Shown one piece after another: positions 19,278 to 28,713 of a stretch of 48,066 nt of DNA. The notes beneath the pieces were generated by a model, which was given only the letters and a program-made list of their open reading frames with translations, made no database searches and had not been told where the DNA came from. The number at the start of each line of letters is the position of its first letter. Position 1 is the first letter of the stretch. A program made the translations under genes and the position numbers. This DNA is from an uncultured Clostridia bacterium (lineage in GTDB: Bacteria > Bacillota > Clostridia > Christensenellales > Borkfalkiaceae), in the NCBI GenBank assembly GCA_947629675.1, contig CANREM010000012.1, forward strand, positions 1-48,066, in the 5' to 3' direction.

Positions 19278-19287
19278 GGCCTTTTTT
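19264..19287 (+). terminator. Intrinsic terminator overlapping the dipeptidase stop
   Basis: Stem GCCTC / GAGGC with a GGAT loop, then C and six T; the stop codon lies within the hairpin. It would close the housekeeping run before the maltodextrin locus. Confidence 0.6.
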
Positions 19288-19332
19288 CCCTTTCCTCGCG
19301 CGAACATATATAATTGTTCTGTTAAAAATTTA

Positions 19333-19347
19333 TTGAAAACGTTTTTT
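19333..19347. promoter_or_regulatory. Possible LacI/CcpA-type operator upstream of malQ
   Basis: TTGAAAACGTTTTTTG centres on the perfect palindrome AAAACGTTTT (19336-19345), with the CG centre typical of LacI-family operators and catabolite (cre) sites. It lies about 70 bases upstream of the malQ -35 box. No LacI-family gene is in the window, so this is tentative. Confidence 0.35.
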
Positions 19348-19415
19348 GCGCCTTTCCGTATTCTCCTTCCGCCGAAAAAAGCTGACACATCTTGTTAATT
19401 TTTTGCAAACCCCCC

Positions 19416-19443
19416 TTGACAGAAAATGGAAATATGATATAAT
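19416..19443 (+). promoter_or_regulatory. Sigma-A promoter of malQ
   Basis: TTGACA (19416-19421) and TATAAT (19438-19443), spacer 16 bases, about 50 bases before the start codon. Confidence 0.85.
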
Positions 19444-19493
19444 TTCGTTTGGGTCTTGAAAGAATACAAGTCCCGTGTGAGGAGGGTTTCTCA

Positions 19494-21008
19494 ATGGAAC
19501 AAAAAAGGATATGCGGGATCTTGATGCCGATCTCGTCTCTGCCGTCCGAAGAGGGGATCGGAACGCTCGGGAAGGACGCCTTCGCTTTTCTCGATTTTCT
19601 CTTTGAGACGCACCAGAGCATCTGGCAGGTCTTGCCGCTCAACCCCACGAATTATGGCGACAGCCCCTATCAGTCCTGTTCGTCCAATGCACTCAATTAC
19701 TATTTCATCGACCTCGAGAGCTTGGCGGAGGAGAAACTTCTCACCAAAAAGGAGATCAAAGAGGCGGACCTCAAGGGCGATCCCCGCCGCGTGGACTACG
19801 GCAAGCAATTCTATCACAAGATCGCGCTTCTGAAGAAGGCCTTCTCCCGTTTTCCCCGCACGAAGGAATTCCATGATTTCGTCGAAAGGGGAGAGTACGC
19901 CGATTTCGCCCTATTCATGGCCCTCAAGGAAAAATTCGGCCACAGGGCTTGGATCGAATGGGACGAGCCGTACAAGACTTATAACGAAGAGACGGTCGCC
20001 GCCTTCGAGCGGGAGGAGGAAGAGGAGATCCTCTTCTGGCACTTCACGCAATTTATCTTCCTCAAACAGTGGCACGCCGTGCAAAATTACGCCCATGCAC
20101 GCGGCATCAGGATCATGGGGGACATTCCGCTCTACCTCGCCTACGACAGCGTGGAGATGTGGAAGTACGGCAACAAGGTCTTCCGCGTGGACGAGCATCG
20201 GACGCCCGCCGCGGTCGCGGGCTGCCCGCCCGACGCCTTCTCGGACGACGGCCAGCTCTGGGGCAACCCCGTCTACGATTGGGAGGGGATGAAGAAGGAC
20301 AACTTCTCGTGGTGGAACGCCCGCATCAAGGACAATCTCAAGCTCTTCGACATCCTCCGCATCGACCATTTCCGCGGCTTCGACCGCTATTATGCCATTC
20401 CCTACGGCGCAAAGAACGCCCGCATCGGCGAATGGGTGGACGGCCCGAAGGAGGCACTTTTTGCAGACAAACTTGATTATAACATCGTCGCAGAGGATCT
20501 CGGCGTCATCGACGACGGCGTGAGAAGGCTGATGAAATTTGTCGGCTATCCCGGCATGAAGATCATGGAGTTTGCCTTCGACGGCTCCCCCGACAACGAG
20601 CATAAGCCCGCACTCTGCACCGAGAACTTCGTCGCCTACACGGGCACGCACGACAATATGCCTCTCCGCGGCTATATCGACGGCCTGAAGGATTGGGAAA
20701 GAGAGAACTTTATCCGCGATCTCCTCTCGCAGGGGGAAAAGCTTGGCGTCAAGGTCTACACGTCCTCCTCCGCCGCAATGACGAGGAGCGTCATCCGCCT
20801 TGCGTACGCGTCGAGGGCGAACACCGTCCTCATTCCCATGTGGGATCTCCTCACGATGGGGGAGGAGGCGCGCATCAATCTTCCCTCCACCGTCTCGCCC
20901 GCGAATTGGAGCCGCCGTTTTACGAGGAGAGATTTTTCAAACTCTGTAAAAAAATTTTTGAAAACACTTGCAATTCGTTCAAAGCGGGTGTATAATATTG
21001 ACAAATAG
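19494..21008 (+). CDS. malQ: 4-alpha-glucanotransferase (amylomaltase), GH77
   Basis: A 504-residue GH77 enzyme that disproportionates maltodextrins in the cytoplasm. It has the N-terminal ICGILMPISSLPS pattern, SPYQSCSSNALN, the nucleophile Asp291 in LRIDHFRGF, the acid/base Glu334 in VAEDLG, and TGTHDN; the end has the EARINLPST...NWSRR motif. The ATG at 19494 is preceded by GAGGAGGG at 7 bases; a longer frame from 19449 lacks this. It heads the alpha-glucan locus. The malE promoter lies inside its last codons. Confidence 0.96.
   Translation: MEQKRICGILMPISSLPSEEGIGTLGKDAFAFLDFLFETHQSIWQVLPLNPTNYGDSPYQSCSSNALNYYFIDLESLAEEKLLTKKEIKEADLKGDPRRVDYGKQFYHKIALLKKAFSRFPRTKEFHDFVERGEYADFALFMALKEKFGHRAWIEWDEPYKTYNEETVAAFEREEEEEILFWHFTQFIFLKQWHAVQNYAHARGIRIMGDIPLYLAYDSVEMWKYGNKVFRVDEHRTPAAVAGCPPDAFSDDGQLWGNPVYDWEGMKKDNFSWWNARIKDNLKLFDILRIDHFRGFDRYYAIPYGAKNARIGEWVDGPKEALFADKLDYNIVAEDLGVIDDGVRRLMKFVGYPGMKIMEFAFDGSPDNEHKPALCTENFVAYTGTHDNMPLRGYIDGLKDWERENFIRDLLSQGEKLGVKVYTSSSAAMTRSVIRLAYASRANTVLIPMWDLLTMGEEARINLPSTVSPANWSRRFTRRDFSNSVKKFLKTLAIRSKRVYNIDK
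20968..20996 (+). promoter_or_regulatory. Sigma-A promoter for malE inside the end of malQ
   Basis: TTGCAA (20968-20973) and TATAAT (20991-20996) with a 17-base spacer. The predicted leader to malE is about 200 bases (to 21207). It holds a small palindrome AAATCG-TG-CGATTT at 21057-21070 but no terminator or riboswitch that I recognise. Confidence 0.75.
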
Positions 21009-21207
21009 TTGGAACTTCTCACAAAAATCCCGCGGTTTTCGGCAAAATTTTCACAAAAATCGTGCGATTTCGACTTTGTGCCGGACGGGACGAAGAGAAG
21101 GGACAAGCGTCATAGCGGCGCGAAGCATCGGTTTTTACGGGGAAATCCCGAAAAATATGTCTCATCTTTTATCGGAATGATAAAAATAAAAATGGAGGTG
21201 ATTTTAG

Positions 21208-22512
21208 ATGAGAAAACGTTTTATTGCTCTGATTGCATGTGGTGCTCTTGCGGCCACGAGCCTTGTCGGCTTCGCAGGATGCGGCGGCAGCGGCAGAAAG
21301 AATGCAAATGCCGGTACGCAAGAGGATCCCTATGTCCTGAAGGTTTGGGGTTCCGCCGAACAGCAGGAAGGCTTGAAGCAAATGGTCAATAAGTTCACGA
21401 CCGAAAAGCAGAAGGACGGCAAATATTTCAACATTAGCGTTGAAGTTTGCGGCGAAGACAAAGCGAAGGAGAACCTTTCGACCGATGCTATTTCTGGCGC
21501 AGATATCTTCTCGTTTGCGAACGACCAGATCGCAGACCTTTGGTCTTACGGTGCTCTCTCTCCCCTTACGAACAAGGAAGTTTCCAAGCTTGCCGATCGT
21601 ATGCCCGAGAGCACGGTCAACTTCGGTTACTTCAACAAGCAGTACTACGGCTATCCTTTCTCCGCAGATAACGGTTTCTTCATGTATTATGATAAGTCCG
21701 CTGTAAAGCCTGAACATCTCGACAGCCTCGATGATATCCTCAGCGATCTCGAAGCCGCCGGCAAGAAATTCCTCTTCGAGGGCGAAACGGCTTGGTACAC
21801 CCTTTCCTTCGCCTATGGTGCAGGTGCCGAATATGAGGCCATTTACGAAGGGGCTGACGTCAAAGAAGTGAAGACAAACCTCAACAAGAAGCCCTCCGGC
21901 AGCCAGTACAGCTACGGCCAGCTCGGCGGAAAGATGGTCGCTGACCTCGTGAAGAACCCTGCATATCAGGCGGGCGGCAACGATGCGATCTCCGCGGCAC
22001 TTACCAGCAAAACATTTGGTGCTGCGATCAGCGGGACCTGGGAAGCAGATACGATCAAAGAGGGCCTCGGCGAAAACTATGCTGCGACCGATCTCCCCAA
22101 CTGGAAGAGCTCGCTCGACGGCAAGACCTACAAGTGGTTCTCCTTCGCGGGTGGTAAGCTTTATGGCGTCAACGGCTATTCGCAGAACCTCGAGGCCGCT
22201 CACGAACTTGCAGCCTTCCTCGTCGAAGACGAACAGCAGATGACCAGATTCACCGCCAACGGCATCGTTCCTTCCAGCAAGGAGCTCGCAAACGATCCGA
22301 CCGTGCAGTCCAATATCGCTGTGGCCGCATTCCTCAAGCAGATGGATAACTCCGTCGTTCAAAGGGCGATGCCTCAGTCCTATTGGGACGAGGTCGGTGC
22401 GTTCGCAACATGGCTTGGCACGTTCAGCGGCACCGCAGATGAACTGCAGGCCCGCGTTGACCAAATGGTCACGACGCTGACGACCGTAACGCCCGTAAAG
22501 CCCGCTGCGTAA
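21208..22512 (+). CDS. malE: Maltodextrin ABC transporter substrate-binding lipoprotein
   Basis: A 434-residue extracellular solute-binding protein of the sugar-binding family 1 type. The N-terminus is a lipoprotein signal (MRKRFIALIACGALAA, then FAGC as lipobox with Cys27), followed by a short Gly/Ser/Asn linker and the binding fold (VLKVWGSAEQQEG at about residue 45). GGAGGTGAT sits just before the ATG. Genes for the two permeases and an MsmX-type ATPase follow, so it should deliver maltodextrins to them. Codon choice here is less GC-biased than in neighbouring genes, as often seen in highly expressed binding proteins. Confidence 0.93.
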   Translation: MRKRFIALIACGALAATSLVGFAGCGGSGRKNANAGTQEDPYVLKVWGSAEQQEGLKQMVNKFTTEKQKDGKYFNISVEVCGEDKAKENLSTDAISGADIFSFANDQIADLWSYGALSPLTNKEVSKLADRMPESTVNFGYFNKQYYGYPFSADNGFFMYYDKSAVKPEHLDSLDDILSDLEAAGKKFLFEGETAWYTLSFAYGAGAEYEAIYEGADVKEVKTNLNKKPSGSQYSYGQLGGKMVADLVKNPAYQAGGNDAISAALTSKTFGAAISGTWEADTIKEGLGENYAATDLPNWKSSLDGKTYKWFSFAGGKLYGVNGYSQNLEAAHELAAFLVEDEQQMTRFTANGIVPSSKELANDPTVQSNIAVAAFLKQMDNSVVQRAMPQSYWDEVGAFATWLGTFSGTADELQARVDQMVTTLTTVTPVKPAA

Positions 22513-22554
22513 CGGATCGGTTTGTTAAAGTGTAGTTATATTGGTTTCAGATGC

Positions 22555-22586
22555 GATATGGGGCAAAGTTCGCTTTGCCCCATATC
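22555..22586 (+). other. Stable intercistronic hairpin between malE and malF
   Basis: A perfect 14-bp stem (GATATGGGGCAAAG / CTTTGCCCCATATC) closed by a TTCG tetraloop. There is no T-run after it, so it is not an ordinary terminator. Its place suggests protection of the malE mRNA 3' end, giving more binding protein than permease, as the malE-malF repeats do in E. coli. Confidence 0.85.
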
Positions 22587-22607
22587 TAAAATGTGCGGAG
22601 GTTGAAT

Positions 22608-24146
22608 ATGGAAAAGACAGTCTCGCAAATAGACTATCTTGGCATGAGCGGATGGGGGAAGTTCTGTTATCGCGCCCGCCTGTTCTTCAGGGGGCTTCCC
22701 GCCGCTTTCCTGAGCATTTTTACGGTTTTGATCCCTAAATTGGCCCGCAAAGTATGGGGGGCGGTCAAGGGCTTTTTCCTGACGCTCTACAACGCGATGG
22801 CCAAGGGCGACTGGAAGACGCGGATGTCTTTCGCCGTCATGGGTACTTCGCAATTCGCGAGGAAACAGGTCATGCGCGGGATCATGTTCCTTGCGTTCGA
22901 AATCTTATTTATTCTCTATATGGTGGTATTCGGCGGAGCGCAACTCTCCCTGTTCGGCACCATAGGGCGGAGAGCTGTCGTTGAGTCGGAGACGGTATCC
23001 GACTTCTTGACGGGCGATGATATTCGTTTCGAAAAGATCCCCGGTGACGACAGCCGTCTTGTTCTACTCTACGGCATCCTTACGATGATCTTCATCGTCG
23101 CATTCGTCTATGCGTGGTATGCGAACATCAAGTCGGGTTTTGCCGCGCAGCAGCTCGAAGAGGCCAAGCAGCATCTTCCCACCGCGAAGGAAGACTTCAA
23201 GACGCTCGCCGATGCGCAATATCACAAGACGCTGCTCGTCGGTCCCCTTATCGGCCTCGTTATCTTTACGATCTTTCCGATCATATTCATGATCTTTCTT
23301 GCTTTCACGAATTATGATGTCAATCATATGGCCCCCGACAAGCTCTTCACCTGGGTGGGCTGGAAGAACTTCCAGGCACTCTTTGCGGGCGGCCTTTCGG
23401 GGAGCGGCGGCGCGCGCTTCGGCGTCGTATTCGGCAAGCTCCTCCTCTGGACGGTCATCTGGGCGATCTTCGCGACCTTTACCAACTACATCCTCGGCAT
23501 GATCGTCGCCATTATCATCAACAAGAAGGGGATACGTTTCAAGAAATTGTGGAGAACGATCCTTATCATGACCATCGCCGTGCCGCAGTTCGTCTCCCTC
23601 CTTCTGATGTCGAAGATGCTTGCGGACGGACAGCTGGGTATCATCAACGTCCTGCTCGGCACCAACATCAAGTGGCTGACCGACCCGACCTTGGCAAAGT
23701 TCACCGTCATATTGGTGAATATCTGGGTGGGTATTCCGTTTACCATGCTCATGGTCACGGGTATCCTCATGAATATCCCCGCCGACCTCTACGAATCCGC
23801 AAGGATCGATGGCGCTGGTCCTGTGCGCATGTATTTCAAGATCACCCTTCCCTATGTGTTGCACGTCACGGCACCCTCTCTTATCAGCAACTTTGTCGGG
23901 AATCTCAACAACTTCGGTGTCATCTATCTCCTTTCGGGCGGCGGACCCAATATGTCGATGAGCGGCTCCGGCGGCGCGGGCGAGACCGACCTTCTCATCA
24001 CCTGGCTCTACAAGCTCATCAACGATAAGAAGCAGTACGGTATGGCATCTGTCATCAGCATTCTGATGTTCCTGCTCACGGCGATCATCTCGCTCGTCGT
24101 CTATAACCGCTCCAAAGCAGTCAAGAACGAGGAGGATTTCATGTAA
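22608..24146 (+). CDS. malF: Maltodextrin ABC transporter permease MalF
   Basis: A 512-residue inner-membrane permease. The N-terminal part (to about residue 200) has extra membrane segments and a polar region; the transport core then begins near the FPIIFMIFLAFTNYDV segment. The EAA loop that contacts the ATPase is ESARIDGAGPVRMYFKITLP (about residues 400-420). The ATG at 22608 follows GGAGG at 6-7 bases and is preferred over ATG 22593. It overlaps malG by one base (TAATG). Confidence 0.94.
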   Translation: MEKTVSQIDYLGMSGWGKFCYRARLFFRGLPAAFLSIFTVLIPKLARKVWGAVKGFFLTLYNAMAKGDWKTRMSFAVMGTSQFARKQVMRGIMFLAFEILFILYMVVFGGAQLSLFGTIGRRAVVESETVSDFLTGDDIRFEKIPGDDSRLVLLYGILTMIFIVAFVYAWYANIKSGFAAQQLEEAKQHLPTAKEDFKTLADAQYHKTLLVGPLIGLVIFTIFPIIFMIFLAFTNYDVNHMAPDKLFTWVGWKNFQALFAGGLSGSGGARFGVVFGKLLLWTVIWAIFATFTNYILGMIVAIIINKKGIRFKKLWRTILIMTIAVPQFVSLLLMSKMLADGQLGIINVLLGTNIKWLTDPTLAKFTVILVNIWVGIPFTMLMVTGILMNIPADLYESARIDGAGPVRMYFKITLPYVLHVTAPSLISNFVGNLNNFGVIYLLSGGGPNMSMSGSGGAGETDLLITWLYKLINDKKQYGMASVISILMFLLTAIISLVVYNRSKAVKNEEDFM

Positions 24147-25075
24147 TGGCTACTTCCGCGAAACAGAAAAAATTGCGCAGCAAGAAGGTGGTCGAGCGCA
24201 GTACCAATGCCGTCATCTATGTGATCCTCGTTGCGATCAGCGTCATCTGGCTCTTCCCCTTCGTCTTCCTCATCATGCAGTCTCTGCGCGGGGAACTCGG
24301 AGCGGCGACCAACTATTTCTTCCCCAAGAAGTGGACCTTCGACAACTATATCCATCTCTTCACGCAGGAAGGCGTCAAGATGAATGGGACGGTGACCAAA
24401 CTTCCCGACGGCTACAACTTTCTGACATGGTATTGGCACACGCTCGTCATCGCGGTGGTCGTCACCATCGTACAGACGCTCATCGTCCTCGTTACGAGCT
24501 ACGCGCTCTCGCGTATGCGTTTCAAGATGAGGAAGCCCCTCATGAACCTCATGCTCATCCTCGGGATGTTCCCCGGGTTCATGTCCATGACGGCCATGTA
24601 TTTCCTGCTCCAACTCATCGGCCTTACGCAGGACTTCAGCATCATCGGCCTCATCCTCGTCTATGTGGGAAGCTCCTGTATGGGCTACTACATCTGTAAA
24701 GGCTTCTTCGACACCATCCCGAAGTCTTTGGACGAGGCGGCGCGCATCGACGGAGCGAGCAGGCAGACCATCTTCTTCAAGGTCATCATTCCGCTCTCCA
24801 AGCCCATCATCATCTATACCGTCCTCACCTCCTTCATGGGGCCTTGGGGCGAGTACATGTTCGCTTCCCTTATCGCAAACGGCAGTGCGAAATATTGGAA
24901 CGTCGCCGTCGGTATGCGCGATATGTTGCAGCGCGAGATGATGGGTACTTACGGCGATTCCTTCCAGCGCTTCTGCGCCGCGGGCGTCGTCGTCTCCCTT
25001 CCCATCACCACCCTCTTCTTCATCCTGCAGAGGTACTATGTGGAAGGCGTCACGGGCGGTGCCGTCAAGGGGTAA
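24146..25075 (+). CDS. malG: Maltodextrin ABC transporter permease MalG
   Basis: A 309-residue permease with six predicted membrane segments, the first at about residues 24-45. The EAA loop is DEAARIDGASRQTIFFKVII (about residues 200-220), and the C-terminus has the family QRYYVEGVTGGAVKG. It starts on the malF stop (TAATG), so the two are coupled and should form the MalFG channel. The first amylase gene follows after 3 bases. Confidence 0.95.
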   Translation: MATSAKQKKLRSKKVVERSTNAVIYVILVAISVIWLFPFVFLIMQSLRGELGAATNYFFPKKWTFDNYIHLFTQEGVKMNGTVTKLPDGYNFLTWYWHTLVIAVVVTIVQTLIVLVTSYALSRMRFKMRKPLMNLMLILGMFPGFMSMTAMYFLLQLIGLTQDFSIIGLILVYVGSSCMGYYICKGFFDTIPKSLDEAARIDGASRQTIFFKVIIPLSKPIIIYTVLTSFMGPWGEYMFASLIANGSAKYWNVAVGMRDMLQREMMGTYGDSFQRFCAAGVVVSLPITTLFFILQRYYVEGVTGGAVKG

Positions 25076-25078
25076 TCC

Positions 25079-26713
25079 ATGAAAAAGTTTACGAAGATAT
25101 TGGCATGCTCCGTCCTCTCGCTCTCCTTCCTGCTTCCGCTCACCGCTTGCGGCGGTGGCGGCGCGCCTTTGACGGGGGAAGCACTCAAGGATAACATTAT
25201 TGATGACCAATACGACAACTACTATCAGATCTTCCCCTATTCCTTCTGCGACTCCGACGGAGACGGCGTGGGGGACATCAACGGCATCACCTCGAAGCTC
25301 GGCTACGTCCGCGACATGGGCTATACGGGCATTTGGCTTAATCCAATCAACCCGTCGTCCAGCTATCACGGCTATGATGTGACCGACTATAAGGCAGTCA
25401 GCGGCCAGCTCGGCCAAATGGAAGATTTCGAGGCCATGGTCACGAAGGCGCATTCGCTCGGCATCAAGGTCATCCTCGACCTCGTACTGAACCATTCTTC
25501 GAGTTCTCATGATTGGTTCACAAGGGGAGCGTATAACTTTATGTTGGGCGAGACTGCCGAAAATTGCCCCGAAGTCGATTATTACAACTTCTCCTTCTCG
25601 AAGGTCAACGGCAAATATGAGCAGTTTGGGAGCATCTATTACGAGGCCCAGTTCAATGCCGGCATGCCCGATTTCAACCTCGACAGTGAGCTGCTCCGCG
25701 AGCAGTTTGCCGACATCATTGAGTTTTGGATCAAGGAAAAGAAGGTCGACGGGTTCCGTCTCGACGCCGCCCTGCACTTCTACGAGGGCAACAACAAGAA
25801 GAGCGCGGAATTCACCAAATGGGTGAAGGAGACGGCGGATGCCGCCTACAAGACCGTACATCCCGAAGATCCGAACGCCGAGACCTTCGTCGTCGGTGAA
25901 GTTTGGTCGGGCGAGACCGACATCTCCGACTTCTTCGAGGGCTCGGGCGGTGCGTCTTTCTTCGACTTCCGCGTGGCAAACAACGGCTCGAAGTTCGTTC
26001 CCTCTGCCATCAACACGATGCTGCACCCCGTCCAACCGGATGCGGCGGGGGCGGCGAATAATTTCTATGAGTCCGTTGAAAAAGTTCTCTCCCTTGCCCG
26101 CGGAAAGAATGCCGCGGGGGAGGAGACGCAGTTCGTTCCCACGCCCTTCCTTTGCAACCACGATGTCGGCAGGATCGCCGGCGTCATGCTGAAGGATGAG
26201 GCGAGGATCAAGTTCGCCTACGGCCTTCTCTCCCTCTACACGGGCAGCAACTTTACCTACTATGGCGATGAGATCGGCATGACAGGCTCTTCAAACGACC
26301 CCGAAAAGCGCGTCGGCATGCTTTGGGAAAAGGACACCGTCGGGATCTATCCGCCCGGCGCGGCGAACACCCCTTCGAAGTACTATCCCTTCCCGAGTGT
26401 CGAGGAACAGCTTGCAGACGAAGGCAGCATTCTCAACTACTATAAGCATTGCAACCTGGTGCGTAACGCCTATCCCGCCCTCATGCGCGGAACGCCGAAG
26501 CGCGTGGAGAATTCGAACGAAAACGTCCTCGTCTTTACCAAGACCTACAAGGATGAGACGATCACGATCGTGGTCAACTTCTCCCAGAAGGCGCAGACGG
26601 TGAAGAATCTCGGCGGCGTGTCCTTCAAACAGGGCATCTGCGTATCAGGCGAGATCACGGGGAGCGGTTCCTCTATCAGATTGCCCGAATTCGGCATCGC
26701 GATCCTTGCGTAA
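25079..26713 (+). CDS. Lipoprotein alpha-amylase, GH13 (first copy)
   Basis: A 544-residue surface-anchored alpha-amylase-family enzyme. The signal ends in lipobox LTAC (Cys about residue 24) followed by a Gly-rich linker. The barrel begins with YYQIFPYSFCDSDGDGVGD, which carries the usual calcium site. GH13 motifs are present with catalytic nucleophile Asp229 (GFRLDA), acid/base Glu274 (VGEVWSG) and stabiliser Asp362 (NHDVGR); a beta-sandwich domain ends the protein. It directly follows malG, so it is placed to feed maltodextrins to the transporter. Confidence 0.94.
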   Translation: MKKFTKILACSVLSLSFLLPLTACGGGGAPLTGEALKDNIIDDQYDNYYQIFPYSFCDSDGDGVGDINGITSKLGYVRDMGYTGIWLNPINPSSSYHGYDVTDYKAVSGQLGQMEDFEAMVTKAHSLGIKVILDLVLNHSSSSHDWFTRGAYNFMLGETAENCPEVDYYNFSFSKVNGKYEQFGSIYYEAQFNAGMPDFNLDSELLREQFADIIEFWIKEKKVDGFRLDAALHFYEGNNKKSAEFTKWVKETADAAYKTVHPEDPNAETFVVGEVWSGETDISDFFEGSGGASFFDFRVANNGSKFVPSAINTMLHPVQPDAAGAANNFYESVEKVLSLARGKNAAGEETQFVPTPFLCNHDVGRIAGVMLKDEARIKFAYGLLSLYTGSNFTYYGDEIGMTGSSNDPEKRVGMLWEKDTVGIYPPGAANTPSKYYPFPSVEEQLADEGSILNYYKHCNLVRNAYPALMRGTPKRVENSNENVLVFTKTYKDETITIVVNFSQKAQTVKNLGGVSFKQGICVSGEITGSGSSIRLPEFGIAILA

Positions 26714-26766
26714 ATTGTTCGGCTGCTCACAACAGGGCGGTCCGAAAAGGCATAAAGAGGTAAAAA

Positions 26767-28662
26767 ATGAAGAAACATTTGAAAATTTTTGCATCACTTT
26801 TGTTTGCCGCCGTTCTGGCATGCACCTGTCTTTTGAGCGGATGCGGCGGCAAGAATAATGGCGGCGAAGGCGAAGGCGGAAGTGGAGGCGGAAGCGGAAG
26901 CAATCCGCCCACATGCACCTCACACATCGACCAGAATGGCGACAATAGGTGCGATAAGTGCGGCACAAAGTTGACCACCTCCGGAGACGGCGATGACAAA
27001 AAGCCCGGCGATGATGACAAGCCCGGCGATGACGACAAGCCCGGCGACGACACGCACTTCGACCCCACAACGGGGACCTATACCTTCGGTGACAGCAATT
27101 ACTATGTCCCGACGAACGGGCTTCTTCCCGAGAAATTCGTCGACGACAACTACGGGACCTTCTACGAGATCGGCGTGCAGTCCTATTGCGATTCCAACGG
27201 CGACAATATCGGCGACCTCAAGGGTATCACTTCCCGCCTTCCCTACATCCGCGGCATGGGCTACACGGGCATTTGGCTGACGCCGATCGTTGATTCCTGG
27301 CCGAAACAATACGGCTACGGTGCAAAGGATTACTGCAAGGTATTTCCCGACTACGGCACTTTGGCGGACTTTGACGATCTTGTCGAAAAGGCGCATTCCC
27401 TCGGCATCAAGGTCATCTGCGATCTGGCATTCAACCACACTGCGGATTCCGGATGCGAATGGTTCGAGAAGGCCATCGATGCGCGGAAAAATAACAGGAC
27501 CACTGATAAGTTCTACAACTTCTATCACTTTGCCGACAGAAATCCCGGCGGCAGCCATTGGGAGCAGGACCATGTCTTTAACACGAATATCTGGTACGAA
27601 TGCTCGCAATATTACGGCGGCATGCCCGACCTCAATCTCGGTGACAAGTATGTTAAAGAAGAGCTTGCAAAGGTCATCAAATTCTGGGTGGACGACCACA
27701 ACATCGACGGGATCCGTCTCGATGCCGTGAAGGATTATTTCTCCGAGATCAGCAATCTTGCGACAAAGACCCAAAAGAATCAGGAATTTGTCAATTGGAT
27801 CGTCTCCGAGGCAAAGAAGTATAACCCCAACATCTATGTGATCGGCGAAGTCTACTCCGGCCGTAGCGGCACCGACGGCACCGACGAGTACTGCAAGAAC
27901 ACAAATGCGAGCAGCTACTTCTGGTTTGAGGACGGTTATTTCCCTGCCTCGGCAGACAGGACCACAACATGGCACTACGGTACGATCGGAGATGTCATAA
28001 ACGCAGGAGCAAACTCTGCTCAATCGAATGCAGACAAATATTTCGCTTCCATGCAGAACATGATAAACGGTGCCAACGGCAAGATCCCCGCGCCCTTCCT
28101 CGATCAGCACGATACCGACCGTATCAGCGACAAGTTATTCGGCCATGATCCTGTCAAGACGAAGTTCGCTCACGGGCTTCTTTCGATGTATACGGGCAAC
28201 ACCTTCACCTACTACGGCGACGAGATCTCGATGAACGGAAAGCGTACGATCAAAGATTCGGATGAAGAGAGGCGCATGGCCTTTCTGTGGGATCAAAACA
28301 ATCCGTTCAAGATCGTGGTGGAAGGGCATACGTACGTATCCAATTACACGAACGTCAAGGGTGCTCTGCAGCAGATTGCAGACGAGGCGAGCATTCTCCG
28401 TTACTATCAGGCGGCGAACAACCTCCGCAATGCGTTCCCCGCTATCATCCGCGGCACCGCGAACAAAATCTCCAATAACAGCGGCGTTCTTACCATCATG
28501 AAGACTTGGAACAATCAGAATGTATATATCGTCATCAACTTCACAAACGGCAACAAGACGGTGAGCGCGCCCTCCGGGACCACCTTCAAAAAGGCACTCT
28601 GCCCCACGGGTACGGCCACTGCAACGTCGCTCCCCGCATACTCCATCGCGGTCTACGCCTGA
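26767..28662 (+). CDS. Lipoprotein alpha-amylase, GH13 (second copy, with repeat linker)
   Basis: A 631-residue relative of the preceding enzyme. The lipobox is LLSGC, followed by a Gly/Ser/Glu-rich stretch, a small Cys motif (CTSHIDQNGDNRCDKCG, about residues 45-61) common in secreted proteins of gut Firmicutes, and an acidic linker with repeated KPGDDD units (about 75-95). The GH13 barrel starts near residue 125. Catalytic residues are Asp319 (GIRLDA), Glu361 (IGEVYSG) and Asp449 (QHDTDR). AAAGAGGT precedes the ATG. The long linker should hold the enzyme farther from the membrane than the first copy. Confidence 0.94.
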   Translation: MKKHLKIFASLLFAAVLACTCLLSGCGGKNNGGEGEGGSGGGSGSNPPTCTSHIDQNGDNRCDKCGTKLTTSGDGDDKKPGDDDKPGDDDKPGDDTHFDPTTGTYTFGDSNYYVPTNGLLPEKFVDDNYGTFYEIGVQSYCDSNGDNIGDLKGITSRLPYIRGMGYTGIWLTPIVDSWPKQYGYGAKDYCKVFPDYGTLADFDDLVEKAHSLGIKVICDLAFNHTADSGCEWFEKAIDARKNNRTTDKFYNFYHFADRNPGGSHWEQDHVFNTNIWYECSQYYGGMPDLNLGDKYVKEELAKVIKFWVDDHNIDGIRLDAVKDYFSEISNLATKTQKNQEFVNWIVSEAKKYNPNIYVIGEVYSGRSGTDGTDEYCKNTNASSYFWFEDGYFPASADRTTTWHYGTIGDVINAGANSAQSNADKYFASMQNMINGANGKIPAPFLDQHDTDRISDKLFGHDPVKTKFAHGLLSMYTGNTFTYYGDEISMNGKRTIKDSDEERRMAFLWDQNNPFKIVVEGHTYVSNYTNVKGALQQIADEASILRYYQAANNLRNAFPAIIRGTANKISNNSGVLTIMKTWNNQNVYIVINFTNGNKTVSAPSGTTFKKALCPTGTATATSLPAYSIAVYA

Positions 28663-28713
28663 GGCGTTCCGCTTGAATAACTCAAAAAAAATCATCAGGG
28701 AAGGAAAAAAATC

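Noticed and set aside
24101..26161. 686-codon minus-strand frame opposite malG and the first amylase
   Set aside because: Shadow frame; the plus strand encodes clear family members with ribosome binding sites.
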